Virus record (IMG/VR): IMGVR_UViG_3300035698_006498
Coordinates: 1-56,090 of that record
Length of the DNA stretch: 56,090 nucleotides
DNA from: a virus
Reading direction: 5' to 3' (one strand)
Shown here: piece by piece, positions 6,974-14,460 of the stretch
Layout of the letters: every line of letters starts with the position of its first letter
Position numbering within the stretch: the stretch's first letter is position 1
Translations under genes and position numbers: made by a program
Notes under the pieces: generated by a model
Databases searched by the model: none
What the model saw: only the letters and a program-made list of their open reading frames with translations
What the model was told of the DNA's origin: nothing

Positions 6974-7686
6974 TACGCCTCAAGCACCGCCACAACCAGC
7001 GCGACACCTATGGAATTATCGACTTCCACCTGCACAACCTCGACATGATCGACTGCGCGGGGCGGCTGGCCAGCAAGAACTATCCACTCGAGCCCATACC
7101 TGTGCCACACGGCGCGGAGTTCGTGGAGCAGTACGACCGGGAGGGCATCCAGGCGGTGATCCTGCGTGATACCCGGACACTCAGGTCCGGTGACGATCCG
7201 GCGACGGCACCGCTCGTGTGTGCGCTGTACGGGACGAACGAGCGGTCGGACTGGTGTACCAACCTCGACATCGTGCCTGCCAGGGGGGCGCGGTACTGGT
7301 GGCACCGGGGGTTCCTGCGCTACGCGGAGGCGGTGTATGACTTTGCCAGGGAGTTCAGCCCGAGGTTCGTGATCGGTCACAGCCTGGGCGGGGCGACGGC
7401 GCAGATACTCTCGGTGTCCATGCCCTACGCCAGTTGTTACGCCTACGGTGCGCCACGGGTGAGACTTGGCGGGGGTCATGTCGAGGGTGAGGGCCGGGTG
7501 GTGGTGCTCAACCGGCCCGATGACCGGGTGACCCGGATGCCGAGGTTCTTCCGGCATCTTGGGGTCGTGCTCGAAGCGCCGCACGAGCGGTCGCCATTCA
7601 AGGAAGACCATTCCATAAGTCGTTACAGGGACGGGCTGCGGGTGCACCGGGTGGAGCTGTCGCTCGACACGGCCACGGCGCAGTGA
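6970..7686 (+). CDS. Class 3 lipase-like alpha/beta hydrolase
   Basis: A 238-residue protein with GHSLGG at 136-141 (nucleophile Ser138), preceded by WHRGFLRYAEAV, which matches the VHxGF segment of class 3 lipases. The rest of the triad is visible: an aspartate in NRPDDRV (184/185) and His214 in KEDHSISRY. The oxyanion and triad geometry therefore look intact. Known relatives hydrolyse acylglycerols or phospholipids. No signal peptide is present, so it would act in the cytoplasm or be released at lysis. GTG start overlapping the regulator gene. A lipase is an unusual cargo for a phage; it might help lysis, modify membranes, or be a host-benefit gene. Confidence 0.75.
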   Translation: MIRLKHRHNQRDTYGIIDFHLHNLDMIDCAGRLASKNYPLEPIPVPHGAEFVEQYDREGIQAVILRDTRTLRSGDDPATAPLVCALYGTNERSDWCTNLDIVPARGARYWWHRGFLRYAEAVYDFAREFSPRFVIGHSLGGATAQILSVSMPYASCYAYGAPRVRLGGGHVEGEGRVVVLNRPDDRVTRMPRFFRHLGVVLEAPHERSPFKEDHSISRYRDGLRVHRVELSLDTATAQ

Positions 7687-7720
7687 GCGGTGAACCACAA
7701 GAGAGAGAGAGGAAAGAAGA

Positions 7721-8704
7721 ATGAGCACGCATCCACTGGCGGTATCGCAGACATTCGACGGGGAGCCGGTGACCAGCATGGTCATATTTCACTCGGTGAA
7801 TGGCACGAGGCACTGCGATGATGGCTTCGGGGCGGCGTGGGCGTTCCGCAACTTCTGGCTGGAGACCATGCCTGCGCGGCACATCAAGCCTGAGTTCTTC
7901 CCGGCCAGCTACAGCATGGACCCACCTGCCATCTCCGAGATGGTACGGCGTGCGGCCGGGCGGCATGTCTACATGGTGGACTTCTCGCTCAAGCGGCATG
8001 ACATGCTGCGGCTGGGTGCCAGCGCGCGGTCGCTGACGGTGCTCGACCATCATGCCAGTGCCGAGATTGGGCTGGACGGGCTGGCGGCTGAGATCAAGGC
8101 CGTGTGCACGGGCATGCAGGTGCACGTCGAGTTCGACATGGCGCGCTCGGGGGCGGTCATGACATGGGATTTCCTGCGTGGAGACGCGCGGCCTATACCT
8201 AACATGCTGGCCTACGTTCAGGACGGCGACCTGTGGCAGTGGAGGCTGCCGGAGAGCAGGCTCTACCAGATGGCGCTGCGGTCGTACCCTCAGACTTTCG
8301 ACGGCTGGGACTTGGTGGTCGAGCTACCCACGGCCATGATGATCGACGAAGGCCGGTCGCTCAAACGGTGGTTCGACCAGCAGATCGGCTACATTACCTC
8401 GCAGATCATGATGATCCACGTCCCGCCGCTTGGGCCTATACCGGTGGTGAACGTGCCAAAAACCTTCGGGTCAGAAGCGTGCCACGAGATCATCATGCAG
8501 TGGGACGTGCCGGTGGCGGGGTACTATCAGGACTTAAACGGCATCCGCGAGTGGGAGCTGCGGTCGGACGGGACGGTCGATGTGTCTAAGATCGCCGTGC
8601 TTTATGGTGGCGGGGGGCACCCCACGGCCAGCGGGTTCAGGCAGAAGATACCCAGCGCGGTGCCGGTCGGGCCTAATGGCCAGACGCTGACGCTCAACAC
8701 CTGA
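7721..8704 (+). CDS. DHH-family phosphoesterase
   Basis: A 327-residue protein with the metal-binding motifs of the DHH/DHHA1 superfamily in order: HCDDGFGAA (Asp33, Asp34), VDF (Asp87), the signature LDHHAS (109-111), YVQDGDLW (Asp168, Asp170), and C-terminal GGGGHPTASGF (296-306), the DHHA1 substrate-binding glycine loop. Family members cleave short RNA (nanoRNase) or cyclic dinucleotides; the layout is closest to the NrnB/oligoribonuclease type, but which substrate cannot be told. A cyclic-dinucleotide target would make it a possible anti-defence protein. Good ribosome-binding site (AGGAAAGAAGA). The gene stops on a TGA contributed by a palindrome copy. Confidence 0.85.
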   Translation: MSTHPLAVSQTFDGEPVTSMVIFHSVNGTRHCDDGFGAAWAFRNFWLETMPARHIKPEFFPASYSMDPPAISEMVRRAAGRHVYMVDFSLKRHDMLRLGASARSLTVLDHHASAEIGLDGLAAEIKAVCTGMQVHVEFDMARSGAVMTWDFLRGDARPIPNMLAYVQDGDLWQWRLPESRLYQMALRSYPQTFDGWDLVVELPTAMMIDEGRSLKRWFDQQIGYITSQIMMIHVPPLGPIPVVNVPKTFGSEACHEIIMQWDVPVAGYYQDLNGIREWELRSDGTVDVSKIAVLYGGGGHPTASGFRQKIPSAVPVGPNGQTLTLNT

Positions 8705-8712
8705 TCAGGTGG
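8697..8712. repeat. Dispersed palindrome, copy 7, supplies a stop codon
   Basis: ACACCTGATCAGGTGG. The DHH-protein gene is read as AAC ACC TGA, so its stop codon is inside the palindrome. Confidence 0.85.
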
Positions 8713-8716
8713 CACA

Positions 8717-8757
8717 CCACCTGCCCCTCAACAGGCTAATGCTTTTGGGGCAGGTGG
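8717..8757 (+). terminator. Hairpin after the DHH-phosphoesterase gene
   Basis: Inverted arms CCACCTGCCCC and GGGGCAGGTGG (11 bp perfect) enclose a 19-base loop. No T-run follows, so it may be rho-dependent, a processing site, or a hairpin that protects the 3' end. The outer arm CCACCTG resembles half of the dispersed palindrome. Confidence 0.55.
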
Positions 8758-8853
8758 CAGGAGTTTTACGGCCTCCGCCATCTTAGGCGAGCACTCAGGG
8801 TACGGTAACTGCGTGCAGGCTTCAGATTTCATAATGACGAGAAGGTTTTACCA

Positions 8854-8997
8854 ATGGGCGGTCCCTATGACAAGACCACTTTTCTGATGGTCATGGCGCT
8901 ATACACGGCGGCGATGCTTTTGGTCGTCGCCGCCGTTGGCGGGTTGCTCTACCTGCTGCTCATCGTTGGCGGGTTGCTCTACCTGCTGCTCATCTGA
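8854..8997 (+). CDS. 47-residue membrane protein with a duplicated hydrophobic segment
   Basis: Very good ribosome-binding site (GAGAAGG nine bases before ATG). The peptide starts MGGPYDKTTFLMVMALYTAA and continues as one or two hydrophobic helices; VGGLLYLLLI is repeated exactly because of a 30-bp tandem repeat. It is last in the rightward operon and could be a holin-like or other small membrane protein. Most of it overlaps, on the opposite strand, the C-terminus of the leftward gene at 8899-9264. Both frames give sensible proteins, so at least one is real. Confidence 0.5.
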   Translation: MGGPYDKTTFLMVMALYTAAMLLVVAAVGGLLYLLLIVGGLLYLLLI

Positions 8998-9264
8998 ATG
9001 GGGGCTTATGCGGTCTTTCAGCATGGTCTGCTGTATGCCGCTTGAGAGGGTCTGGCCGAGGATATCATGCCCGCGCAGGATCAGCATGCAGGTGGCCGCG
9101 ACGACTGCCCCCTCAAGGATGGCGAGCAGGTTGAACACAGGCTCATAGACCCCGCCATAGAGCATGCGTGCACCATGTTCGACTGCGCACGAAACGATGA
9201 AGACCACGAACATCCACAGGGTGTTGCACCACACGCCGACCGGGCGCTCCTGCATGATGAACAA
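8899..9264 (-). CDS. Small membrane protein with a hydrophilic repeated tail
   Basis: About 121 residues: a hydrophobic segment LWMFVVFIVSCAVEHGA, a second one (FNLLAILEGAVVAATCMLIL), then a polar tail with DEQQVEQPAN twice and a basic end. Two membrane segments and a charged cytoplasmic tail are typical of class II holins, and the gene ends the lysis-type cluster, but the assignment is by position only. The start at 9264 is TTG; ATG at 9255 is equally possible. Its 3' end overlaps the rightward 47-residue gene. Confidence 0.55.
   Translation of the reverse strand: MFIMQERPVGVWCNTLWMFVVFIVSCAVEHGARMLYGGVYEPVFNLLAILEGAVVAATCMLILRGHDILGQTLSSGIQQTMLKDRISPHSDEQQVEQPANDEQQVEQPANGGDDQKHRRRV
8935..8994. 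repeat. Perfect 30-bp tandem repeat, two units
   Basis: Two identical 30-bp units starting GTTGGCGGGTTGCTC. Rightward they encode VGGLLYLLLI twice; leftward they encode DEQQVEQPAN twice. The exactness points to recent duplication. Confidence 0.9.
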
Positions 9265-9272
9265 GGTCAGGG

Positions 9273-9758
9273 TCAGCGGCGATCAGGTAGTTTCTGAATA
9301 GAGCTGCTCTTGAATGGTACAACCGGCGTGGCTGGCACGGTGCAGCCGCTGTAGTTGAGGTGGCCGGTGATCCAGAACGAGCCGGGAGGCAGCCGTTTAT
9401 CATCCGGCATGGTGTACTCCCAATTGATGTCGAATGCCCCAGTATCAAAATTTCCCAGGATTTCATCGGAAAGCATTACGCGGTGGGTGATGTTCTTCGA
9501 TGTCAATATCTGACCGAACACCACCGTGTTCACGTTGCCGCAGATCAGGTGCGCCACACCACGAAAATTCAAGATAAATTTTTCACCGCTGCGAACCAGC
9601 CCGTCTTCATCGACCAAGGAGACTGCAATGGTGATGGGTGACTGCCGATCAAAGCCGGGTTCGATCAGACCGGTCTTGGCCATCTGGATGCCAGTGATCC
9701 CGCTGATACTGAGCACAGCAGCCCATGAACCGAGTTTGATGAACCAATCAGTTATCAC
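9273..9758 (-). CDS. N-terminally anchored protein of unknown function
   Basis: A 161-residue protein with one N-terminal hydrophobic segment (WAAVLSISGITGI) and then a beta-rich, mostly polar body ending in a basic tail. The body is likely outside the cytoplasm. It is coupled to the gene upstream by a four-base overlap and belongs to the cluster of membrane proteins next to the M15 peptidase operon. No match recognised. Confidence 0.6.
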   Translation of the reverse strand: MITDWFIKLGSWAAVLSISGITGIQMAKTGLIEPGFDRQSPITIAVSLVDEDGLVRSGEKFILNFRGVAHLICGNVNTVVFGQILTSKNITHRVMLSDEILGNFDTGAFDINWEYTMPDDKRLPPGSFWITGHLNYSGCTVPATPVVPFKSSSIQKLPDRR

Positions 9759-10093
9759 TGTCCGACCTCTGACAAACGTCTTTCGAGAATACGGCGCTGC
9801 TGGTACAGCTTAGTAAGGTAGTCGCGTTCTTCGATGGTGAGGTCATCGCTCCTGGCTTCAAGCCCACGTATCGCACTCGTGAGTTCGATCACCTTGTCAG
9901 TCAGCATGTCAACAGTCAGCGACACGACGTTACTACGGTTCTGGTCGATTAGAAGTTCTATCTGCACCAGCCGCAGGGCTTGGCCGTAACCAAACGCTAT
10001 GGCCGATGCCATAATGCCACCAACGGCCAGCATGGTGGGTATGTTCGATTTGACCCAGCCCCATGTTGATTGGTCGTCAGAATTAGTTGCCAT
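9755..10093 (-). CDS. Small membrane protein with coiled-coil tail
   Basis: 112 residues: a short polar start, one membrane helix (IPTMLAVGGIMASAIAFGYG), then a long charged helical region with heptad-like leucines (residues 55-110, ending RRILERRLSEVGQ). This plan fits an inner-membrane spanin subunit or a class III holin-like protein, and the position among other membrane proteins agrees. No outer-membrane lipoprotein partner with a lipobox was found, so the spanin idea is weak. Confidence 0.6.
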   Translation of the reverse strand: MATNSDDQSTWGWVKSNIPTMLAVGGIMASAIAFGYGQALRLVQIELLIDQNRSNVVSLTVDMLTDKVIELTSAIRGLEARSDDLTIEERDYLTKLYQQRRILERRLSEVGQ

Positions 10094-10676
10094 CGAAAGT
10101 ACGGTTTATTTGCTGGCTGTAGCGCTTGACGCTGGCAATACGCTCGTTCCGAGATGTCGGATCACCGTCTATTTTCATGGTGCCCATGAAGCCGGTTGTC
10201 ACGCCATTCCTCTGGATCGGACAGATCGTGATCAACCGAAATTTACCCTCCCAGTCAGCTATACCGAGGTCATGTCCGCCGTTGGTGTAACTGGCACTCG
10301 AACATTCACCAGCTATCGTGTTGGCCATGTGGCGCAGAGCGACGAACGGGATGTTCTGCCTATTGGCGATAGGGTTCAATATACCCTCGTTGGCCCAAAA
10401 ATAGACAGCGCTGGTGTAAGGTATCCGGTCGCCAACCGACCTGTCGGACCATTTGTACGGCGAGTTGTGGATGAGGAACACGAAGAATGTGTCGATGGGC
10501 TCCGCCCGATCCAACGCCTCAGCGACCCGCTGAAGTTCTGTGGTCAGCTCTTGTGCCTGCACAAGGTTGATTGCCGATTTATGAACATCAAGCACCATGT
10601 ATGTATTGAGCGATAGCAGACCGACGATCAGTGTAATCACAACCGTAAAAACATGCCGCCTTAAGTATGAATACAT
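10083..10676 (-). CDS. Membrane-anchored sensor-like protein
   Basis: A 197-residue protein starting MYSYLRRH with one strongly hydrophobic helix (VFTVVITLIVGLLSLNTY), a helical stretch (VQAQELTTELQRVAEALDRA), then a mixed alpha/beta domain probably in the periplasm. The arrangement resembles small periplasmic sensor domains, but no partner domain is present. Start chosen over an upstream ATG at 10736 because the extra codons run through the terminator hairpin. It lies immediately downstream of that terminator, so it is expressed by read-through or a promoter not seen. Confidence 0.6.
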   Translation of the reverse strand: MYSYLRRHVFTVVITLIVGLLSLNTYMVLDVHKSAINLVQAQELTTELQRVAEALDRAEPIDTFFVFLIHNSPYKWSDRSVGDRIPYTSAVYFWANEGILNPIANRQNIPFVALRHMANTIAGECSSASYTNGGHDLGIADWEGKFRLITICPIQRNGVTTGFMGTMKIDGDPTSRNERIASVKRYSQQINRTFDGN

Positions 10677-10694
10677 ACCGTGTCTCCGCAGTGT

Positions 10695-10735
10695 AAAAAA
10701 AAAATGACCGGCAATGCCGGATGCATTGCCGGTCA
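10695..10735 (-). terminator. Strong rho-independent terminator of the terminase operon
   Basis: On the minus strand, arms TGACCGGCAATGC and GCATTGCCGGTCA (13 bp perfect) with a five-base loop are followed by ten T. It ends leftward transcription from the peptidase, terminase and dCTP-deaminase genes. Confidence 0.92.
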
Positions 10736-10826
10736 AACACTGAGAACAACAGGCTAGGTAGCACCTGCTAGCGATGACTTACACACAATGAACGAGTGTA
10801 GACTATCCACACCCATCATAGGCTGC

Positions 10827-11336
10827 TTAATAGATGTGCGTGGGCTGGCTGTCGAGCCAGTCTTGTGCTTTCGACGGCTGCGGCTCAGATGAGGCGTCCA
10901 TATAGGCACCTTCATACCCTTGCTCGACACCGTGTTTCAGGTGCAGGACTACCAGTTGGCAGATTGGCATCCCGGCTGGCAGCACGTATTCCCGCCGATA
11001 GCAGACAATCTCCAGGGTCACCCACCCTCTCCACCCAGGCTCAATGACCGTGTTCATGACGCCGATACCGGCGCGAGCCAGCGACGATTTGTCCTTGATA
11101 AAACCGATACAGGACCGTGGCATCGTCACCCGCTCCAGGGTGATCCCCAGGCCGAATGGCACATATGCGTAGGCTTGGTCGGGGTCGTTGCGGCGGATAT
11201 GCACGTCGCGGCCAAGCCGCAGATCGTAACCCGCGTAGGACTTGCCATAGGTCAGGCCGCTCTTGTGCACGGTACGCTCGCCCCAGGGGTCCACGATCCC
11301 GTTGCGGATGACTTCTACACCGGTCAGCACTGTCAT
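10827..11336 (-). CDS. dcd: dCTP deaminase / dUTPase-family protein
   Basis: A 169-residue protein with the trimeric dUTPase-fold signatures in order: SYAGYDLRLG (33-42), a KSSLAR motif (83-88) matching RSSLAR of dCTP deaminases, then NTVIEPGWRGWVTLEI (95-110) with Glu109 at the position of the catalytic glutamate of dCTP deaminase, and GMPICQL. The glutamate favours deamination of dCTP to dUTP over plain dUTP hydrolysis; a bifunctional enzyme is possible. It would feed dUMP to the phage ThyX encoded at 51464-52306. Coupled (ATGA) to the gene upstream. Confidence 0.82.
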   Translation of the reverse strand: MTVLTGVEVIRNGIVDPWGERTVHKSGLTYGKSYAGYDLRLGRDVHIRRNDPDQAYAYVPFGLGITLERVTMPRSCIGFIKDKSSLARAGIGVMNTVIEPGWRGWVTLEIVCYRREYVLPAGMPICQLVVLHLKHGVEQGYEGAYMDASSEPQPSKAQDWLDSQPTHIY

Positions 11337-11749
11337 GGCTGGAACACTGTCGTCTCGATGATGGCCACCTCGTCCGCCACCTGATCAGGTGGCGGGGCCG
11401 GTAGCGTGATGATCAGGTCGGCGGTGCAGCCCGAGTATCCGGCCTTGTCAATGTAGTGGTCGAGCACTTCGGGGCTTGAAGCGATGCGACTTGTTTTGAC
11501 GAAATCCATCAACATGCCGATGTCGTGAGCCGTCAGTCCAATTGGGCGGCCTCCTGCCTTGGCGTAGACGTTCCACAGACCGGCAATTGTCCCGAAGTTG
11601 TCCTCAGTCGTGCCGTAGGCTTTGCGGCGGTCTTTGAGGATCGCACAGGCAGCATTGAATATGACTTCCTCGCGTCCTCCTGGCGCTACGCCTGACTGTC
11701 GGTTGGCGAACTGCCGGATCGCGTCTCTCATTTTATCAGTAGGGTCCAT
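11333..11749 (-). CDS. DUF6378-like phage protein
   Basis: 138 residues. The middle (KDRRKAYGTTEDNFGTIAGLW, DIGMLMDFVKTSRI, HYIDKAGYSGCTADL) reads like DUF6378, a helical family seen in many phages with no proven function, loosely similar to nucleotide pyrophosphohydrolase (MazG-type) folds. The neighbour is a nucleotide enzyme, which suits a role in the nucleotide pool, as inference. The C-terminal tail carries a palindrome copy read as PPPDQVAD. Confidence 0.7.
   Translation of the reverse strand: MDPTDKMRDAIRQFANRQSGVAPGGREEVIFNAACAILKDRRKAYGTTEDNFGTIAGLWNVYAKAGGRPIGLTAHDIGMLMDFVKTSRIASSPEVLDHYIDKAGYSGCTADLIITLPAPPPDQVADEVAIIETTVFQP
11377..11392. repeat. Dispersed palindrome, copy 8 (in gene)
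   Basis: Perfect CCACCTGATCAGGTGG, read as PPDQV in the proline-rich tail of the DUF6378-like protein. Confidence 0.9.
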
Positions 11750-11758
11750 CAGGGTGTC

Positions 11759-13147
11759 CTATGTCCAAGCCAGGGAAGGTGGTATTCTCGTCGGGTGGGC
11801 TTTGCGCCGTTCGAGCCTTTTCATGACACGGGTGACGAGGTTGCCCTGGCCTCCCATGATCGCGTAGCCCGTCGCATCGACAACATCAGACCAAGGGTGT
11901 TTCTTGTCCGGTACGTCGTCGATTTGACCGGTTTTCTTGCGCCGGTATTTGTATTGATGGGCCATGGACGCGGCCAGCACCGTGCACGACGGGTCAAGAA
12001 TGAAACCCGGCTGGCCGCGCAGGGTGCGCACGAGCTGGTGTTCGACCGCGTACAGGCGTGGGGCCAGATCGTTGGTCGGCCCTGGTACACCGACCATGCC
12101 GTTGCTTTCGATGATGCTCTTGGCGTCGTGTTCGGTGTATTGGCCCTTACTCGATCCCGAGGGGTCGAACACCACGCAGTGTTTCAGCCCGGCGAACCGC
12201 TCATGGTGCAGCATTGGCACAAGCTTCTCTTTGCAGAACACGTCCAGCCCCATACCCTCGCTGGTCAACTCGGCCAGCACCGCGAACTGGCTGTTCCAGC
12301 GGAACTGGCTCAACACCGCGCAGGGGGTTCGGCCAAGGTCGAGACCGACCACCAGGATGTTCTGCGGATGGACTTCAAGCGGGCCTTCGGAGACGTGGTA
12401 GTCCATTGAGAATGACCGGGCGAAGACTGCCTGCCCTGACAGATCATCGCCGTACTCACCATCGACGTGGACCTTCACCCAATCGTCCGAGTGGCCCTCG
12501 CACAGGCGTTCATAGTAATCTGCTGGCAGGTTGGCGGTGTTCTCTGCGTCCACCGCCCGGCCGGAAGGCTGCTTGAAGAAATCCCAGCTCTTGGGACGGT
12601 TGATGATTAGGTGTTCATACCAGGGCGTGCCCTTGGCGAACGGGTTGCTCTCACCGAAGATACCGTGCCAAGTCGGGCCACCCATGCTGGCGGATGGAAA
12701 GCGCCCAACACGGCCCATGAGCGCTGAAATGACCTCGTAGTCCAGTTCCCTGAACTCCATCGGCCACGCCCATGTCAGTTGCAATGACAGCAACCGGCGC
12801 TGGTCTTCCGCCGTCTCAAGCGGCAGGAGGATGATATCCAGCTCGACATCGTTGAACCGGACGTAGATCGTCTGGTCGCTGACCTTGTAGTGGCTGATCG
12901 CCCTGAACTGCTGCATCCAGTCCGACACGAACGTCATGCGCAACTGGCTAAGTGTGTTCCTGACCACCACCATGCGCGACCGGCGCACACCGTCTGGCCC
13001 TGGCTTCTGCTCGCAGGCCCGGATGATGCACTCCATCAGGTAGGCGTGGGTCTTACCCGATCCATAAGGCCCGATTGTGAACCTTGCGAAGGCGTTGGAG
13101 AGGTGGAAGTGGCGAAGGGTCTTGGTCGGCGTGTAAACTAGGCTCAT
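11759..13147 (-). CDS. terL: Terminase large subunit
   Basis: A 462-residue packaging ATPase-nuclease. Walker A is GPYGSGKT (26-33); TWAWPMEF (125-132) fits Walker B with Glu131 as catalytic carboxylate. The C-terminal RNase H-like nuclease shows its acidic residues in VVGLDLGRT (Asp270), VVFDPSG (Asp328) and HPWSDVVDATGYAI (Asp421/Asp424). It cuts concatemeric DNA and pumps it into the prohead through the portal (18665-20665). It overlaps the small-subunit candidate by four bases. The length is usual for podovirus terminases. Confidence 0.9.
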   Translation of the reverse strand: MSLVYTPTKTLRHFHLSNAFARFTIGPYGSGKTHAYLMECIIRACEQKPGPDGVRRSRMVVVRNTLSQLRMTFVSDWMQQFRAISHYKVSDQTIYVRFNDVELDIILLPLETAEDQRRLLSLQLTWAWPMEFRELDYEVISALMGRVGRFPSASMGGPTWHGIFGESNPFAKGTPWYEHLIINRPKSWDFFKQPSGRAVDAENTANLPADYYERLCEGHSDDWVKVHVDGEYGDDLSGQAVFARSFSMDYHVSEGPLEVHPQNILVVGLDLGRTPCAVLSQFRWNSQFAVLAELTSEGMGLDVFCKEKLVPMLHHERFAGLKHCVVFDPSGSSKGQYTEHDAKSIIESNGMVGVPGPTNDLAPRLYAVEHQLVRTLRGQPGFILDPSCTVLAASMAHQYKYRRKKTGQIDDVPDKKHPWSDVVDATGYAIMGGQGNLVTRVMKRLERRKAHPTRIPPSLAWT

Positions 13148-13659
13148 GCAGCCTCGCCCTCGATCACCGGGTGCCGGATTGTGGGTGTGACATCTATCTC
13201 TTTGTCACGCCCTCCGCCCATGTTGATGGTGATCGAGAACTGGCTGCCGTTGACCTTACCGTTTTCATTTGGGGTGTCGGTTCCGGCCAGCTTGTGCATC
13301 AGCTTCATGGCTTCGAGCCTGACGCTTGGCGTGATGTCGGCGCTGACCGCGATATGGTGCAGGTCGCACACCGTGTCCTCGGCGGCGATGCTGGCCTTCA
13401 ACTGGATGCGCTTGCGGGCGTTGGTGGAGCCACGGAACTCTTGGAGTTTTTCCTTGAGCAGGTTCTTGAACAGCTCCGACACACGCAGCCGTTCCCACTG
13501 CTCGCGGGTAACACCAAATCTTGCCAGGATGTTTTCGCGGGTATCAAGTTGCGCCGCCAGCTCGGCAGCGAGTTGCGATGATACATCCCAAATCGTCAGA
13601 GGTATGTCACTTGTGATGATCTGATCGTTAGGGTCCAACAGGGTTGGGTGCCTGATCAT
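13144..13659 (-). CDS. terS: Probable terminase small subunit
   Basis: 171 residues. Identified mainly by position directly upstream of the large terminase with a four-base overlap. Residues about 35-60 (ELAAQLDTRENILARFGVTREQWERL) could be a helix-turn-helix with the recognition helix TREQWERL, followed by a helical oligomerisation region and a beta-rich tail, the usual plan of small terminases, which recognise the packaging site. Confidence 0.72.
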   Translation of the reverse strand: MIRHPTLLDPNDQIITSDIPLTIWDVSSQLAAELAAQLDTRENILARFGVTREQWERLRVSELFKNLLKEKLQEFRGSTNARKRIQLKASIAAEDTVCDLHHIAVSADITPSVRLEAMKLMHKLAGTDTPNENGKVNGSQFSITINMGGGRDKEIDVTPTIRHPVIEGEAA

Positions 13660-14030
13660 TTGTAAATCCAGAGGTATGGTCGTTTCCGGTCGGTGCCGTC
13701 CATATCATCCAGATGGATGAATGTCTCGGCTATGCCGATACCTGTGAAACCAATACGGTGCGCCCAATGGATCAGTCGGGTACGTCGTTCAGGGATGACG
13801 ACGATATCGGCGGCGCGGCCAAGTATATGCGCTGATTTTGGTGACCCCCCTACCGCCTTATTGTGATAAGGCGTGCGATACCCGCTGGTCACGGCTATAG
13901 GGAAACCGAAGCGTTCCCGCAGATTGTCAAGGCGATACATGAAATCTTCATTCATCTTGGTTTCGCCGGTATCGGGGGATTGCAACTCGTGAGGGGTAAA
14001 AAACTCGAATGGCCAGTCAGGAGATGTCAT
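13656..14030 (-). CDS. Peptidase M15-type endolysin
   Basis: 124 residues. Zinc-peptidase M15 motifs are clear: VTSGYRT (48-52), SAHILGRAAD (66-75; zinc ligands His68 and Asp75) and FIHLD (His106). Such proteins are D,D-/L,D-carboxypeptidase-like enzymes that cut peptidoglycan cross-bridges in lysis. No signal peptide, so export would need a holin. The ATG overlaps, head to head, the ATG of the rightward gene: the two start codons share the bases of CATG at 14028-14031. First gene of the leftward packaging/lysis operon. Confidence 0.88.
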   Translation of the reverse strand: MTSPDWPFEFFTPHELQSPDTGETKMNEDFMYRLDNLRERFGFPIAVTSGYRTPYHNKAVGGSPKSAHILGRAADIVVIPERRTRLIHWAHRIGFTGIGIAETFIHLDDMDGTDRKRPYLWIYK

Positions 14031-14460
14031 GCCTATTCCACATACACAGCTAGATGAGGTCGCTGCTGATAGCATCACGGCCACCGATACAGCAATCCTC
14101 GACAGTATAGACCGGTCTGACGCACGGCAAGCCACGGTTAAATCACTGTTGGCTGCGGGCATCAGTCTGGCAGAGCTGCGTACAACTCCAAGTGGTGCAT
14201 TGCTGGTACCACTTCTGTTGGCCAATGGTGACGGCACGTTGACTATCTACCATGCGACCTTGGCATCATTAGTGTCTGGTCTGGCGGTGGCGACAACTAC
14301 CAACAACGGCATCATGACTGCCGAGGACAAGACCATCATCGATCAGAACGCATTTGAAAGCCGGTTCATTGATGGGGGGCGTGCCGACAGTATCTACCTC
14401 GAAACACAGAATGTTGATGGCGGCGGTGCGCTGTCTGTAGGAGACGACGACGATGGCTGA
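14029..14460 (+). CDS. Small structural protein, first gene of the late operon
   Basis: 143 residues, good AGGAG site five bases before ATG. Composition is threonine-, alanine- and glycine-rich, with strand-like segments and an acidic tail ending in several aspartates. Sequence TTTNNGIMTAEDKTIID resembles linker motifs common in phage tail-fibre proteins. Position just upstream of the fibre genes supports a tail-fibre or fibre-attachment role. Not otherwise recognised. Confidence 0.6.
   Translation: MPIPHTQLDEVAADSITATDTAILDSIDRSDARQATVKSLLAAGISLAELRTTPSGALLVPLLLANGDGTLTIYHATLASLVSGLAVATTTNNGIMTAEDKTIIDQNAFESRFIDGGRADSIYLETQNVDGGGALSVGDDDDG

Noticed and set aside
9999-10616. 205-codon plus-strand frame
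   Set aside because: It is opposite two leftward membrane-protein genes with clear helices and lacks its own ribosome-binding site.
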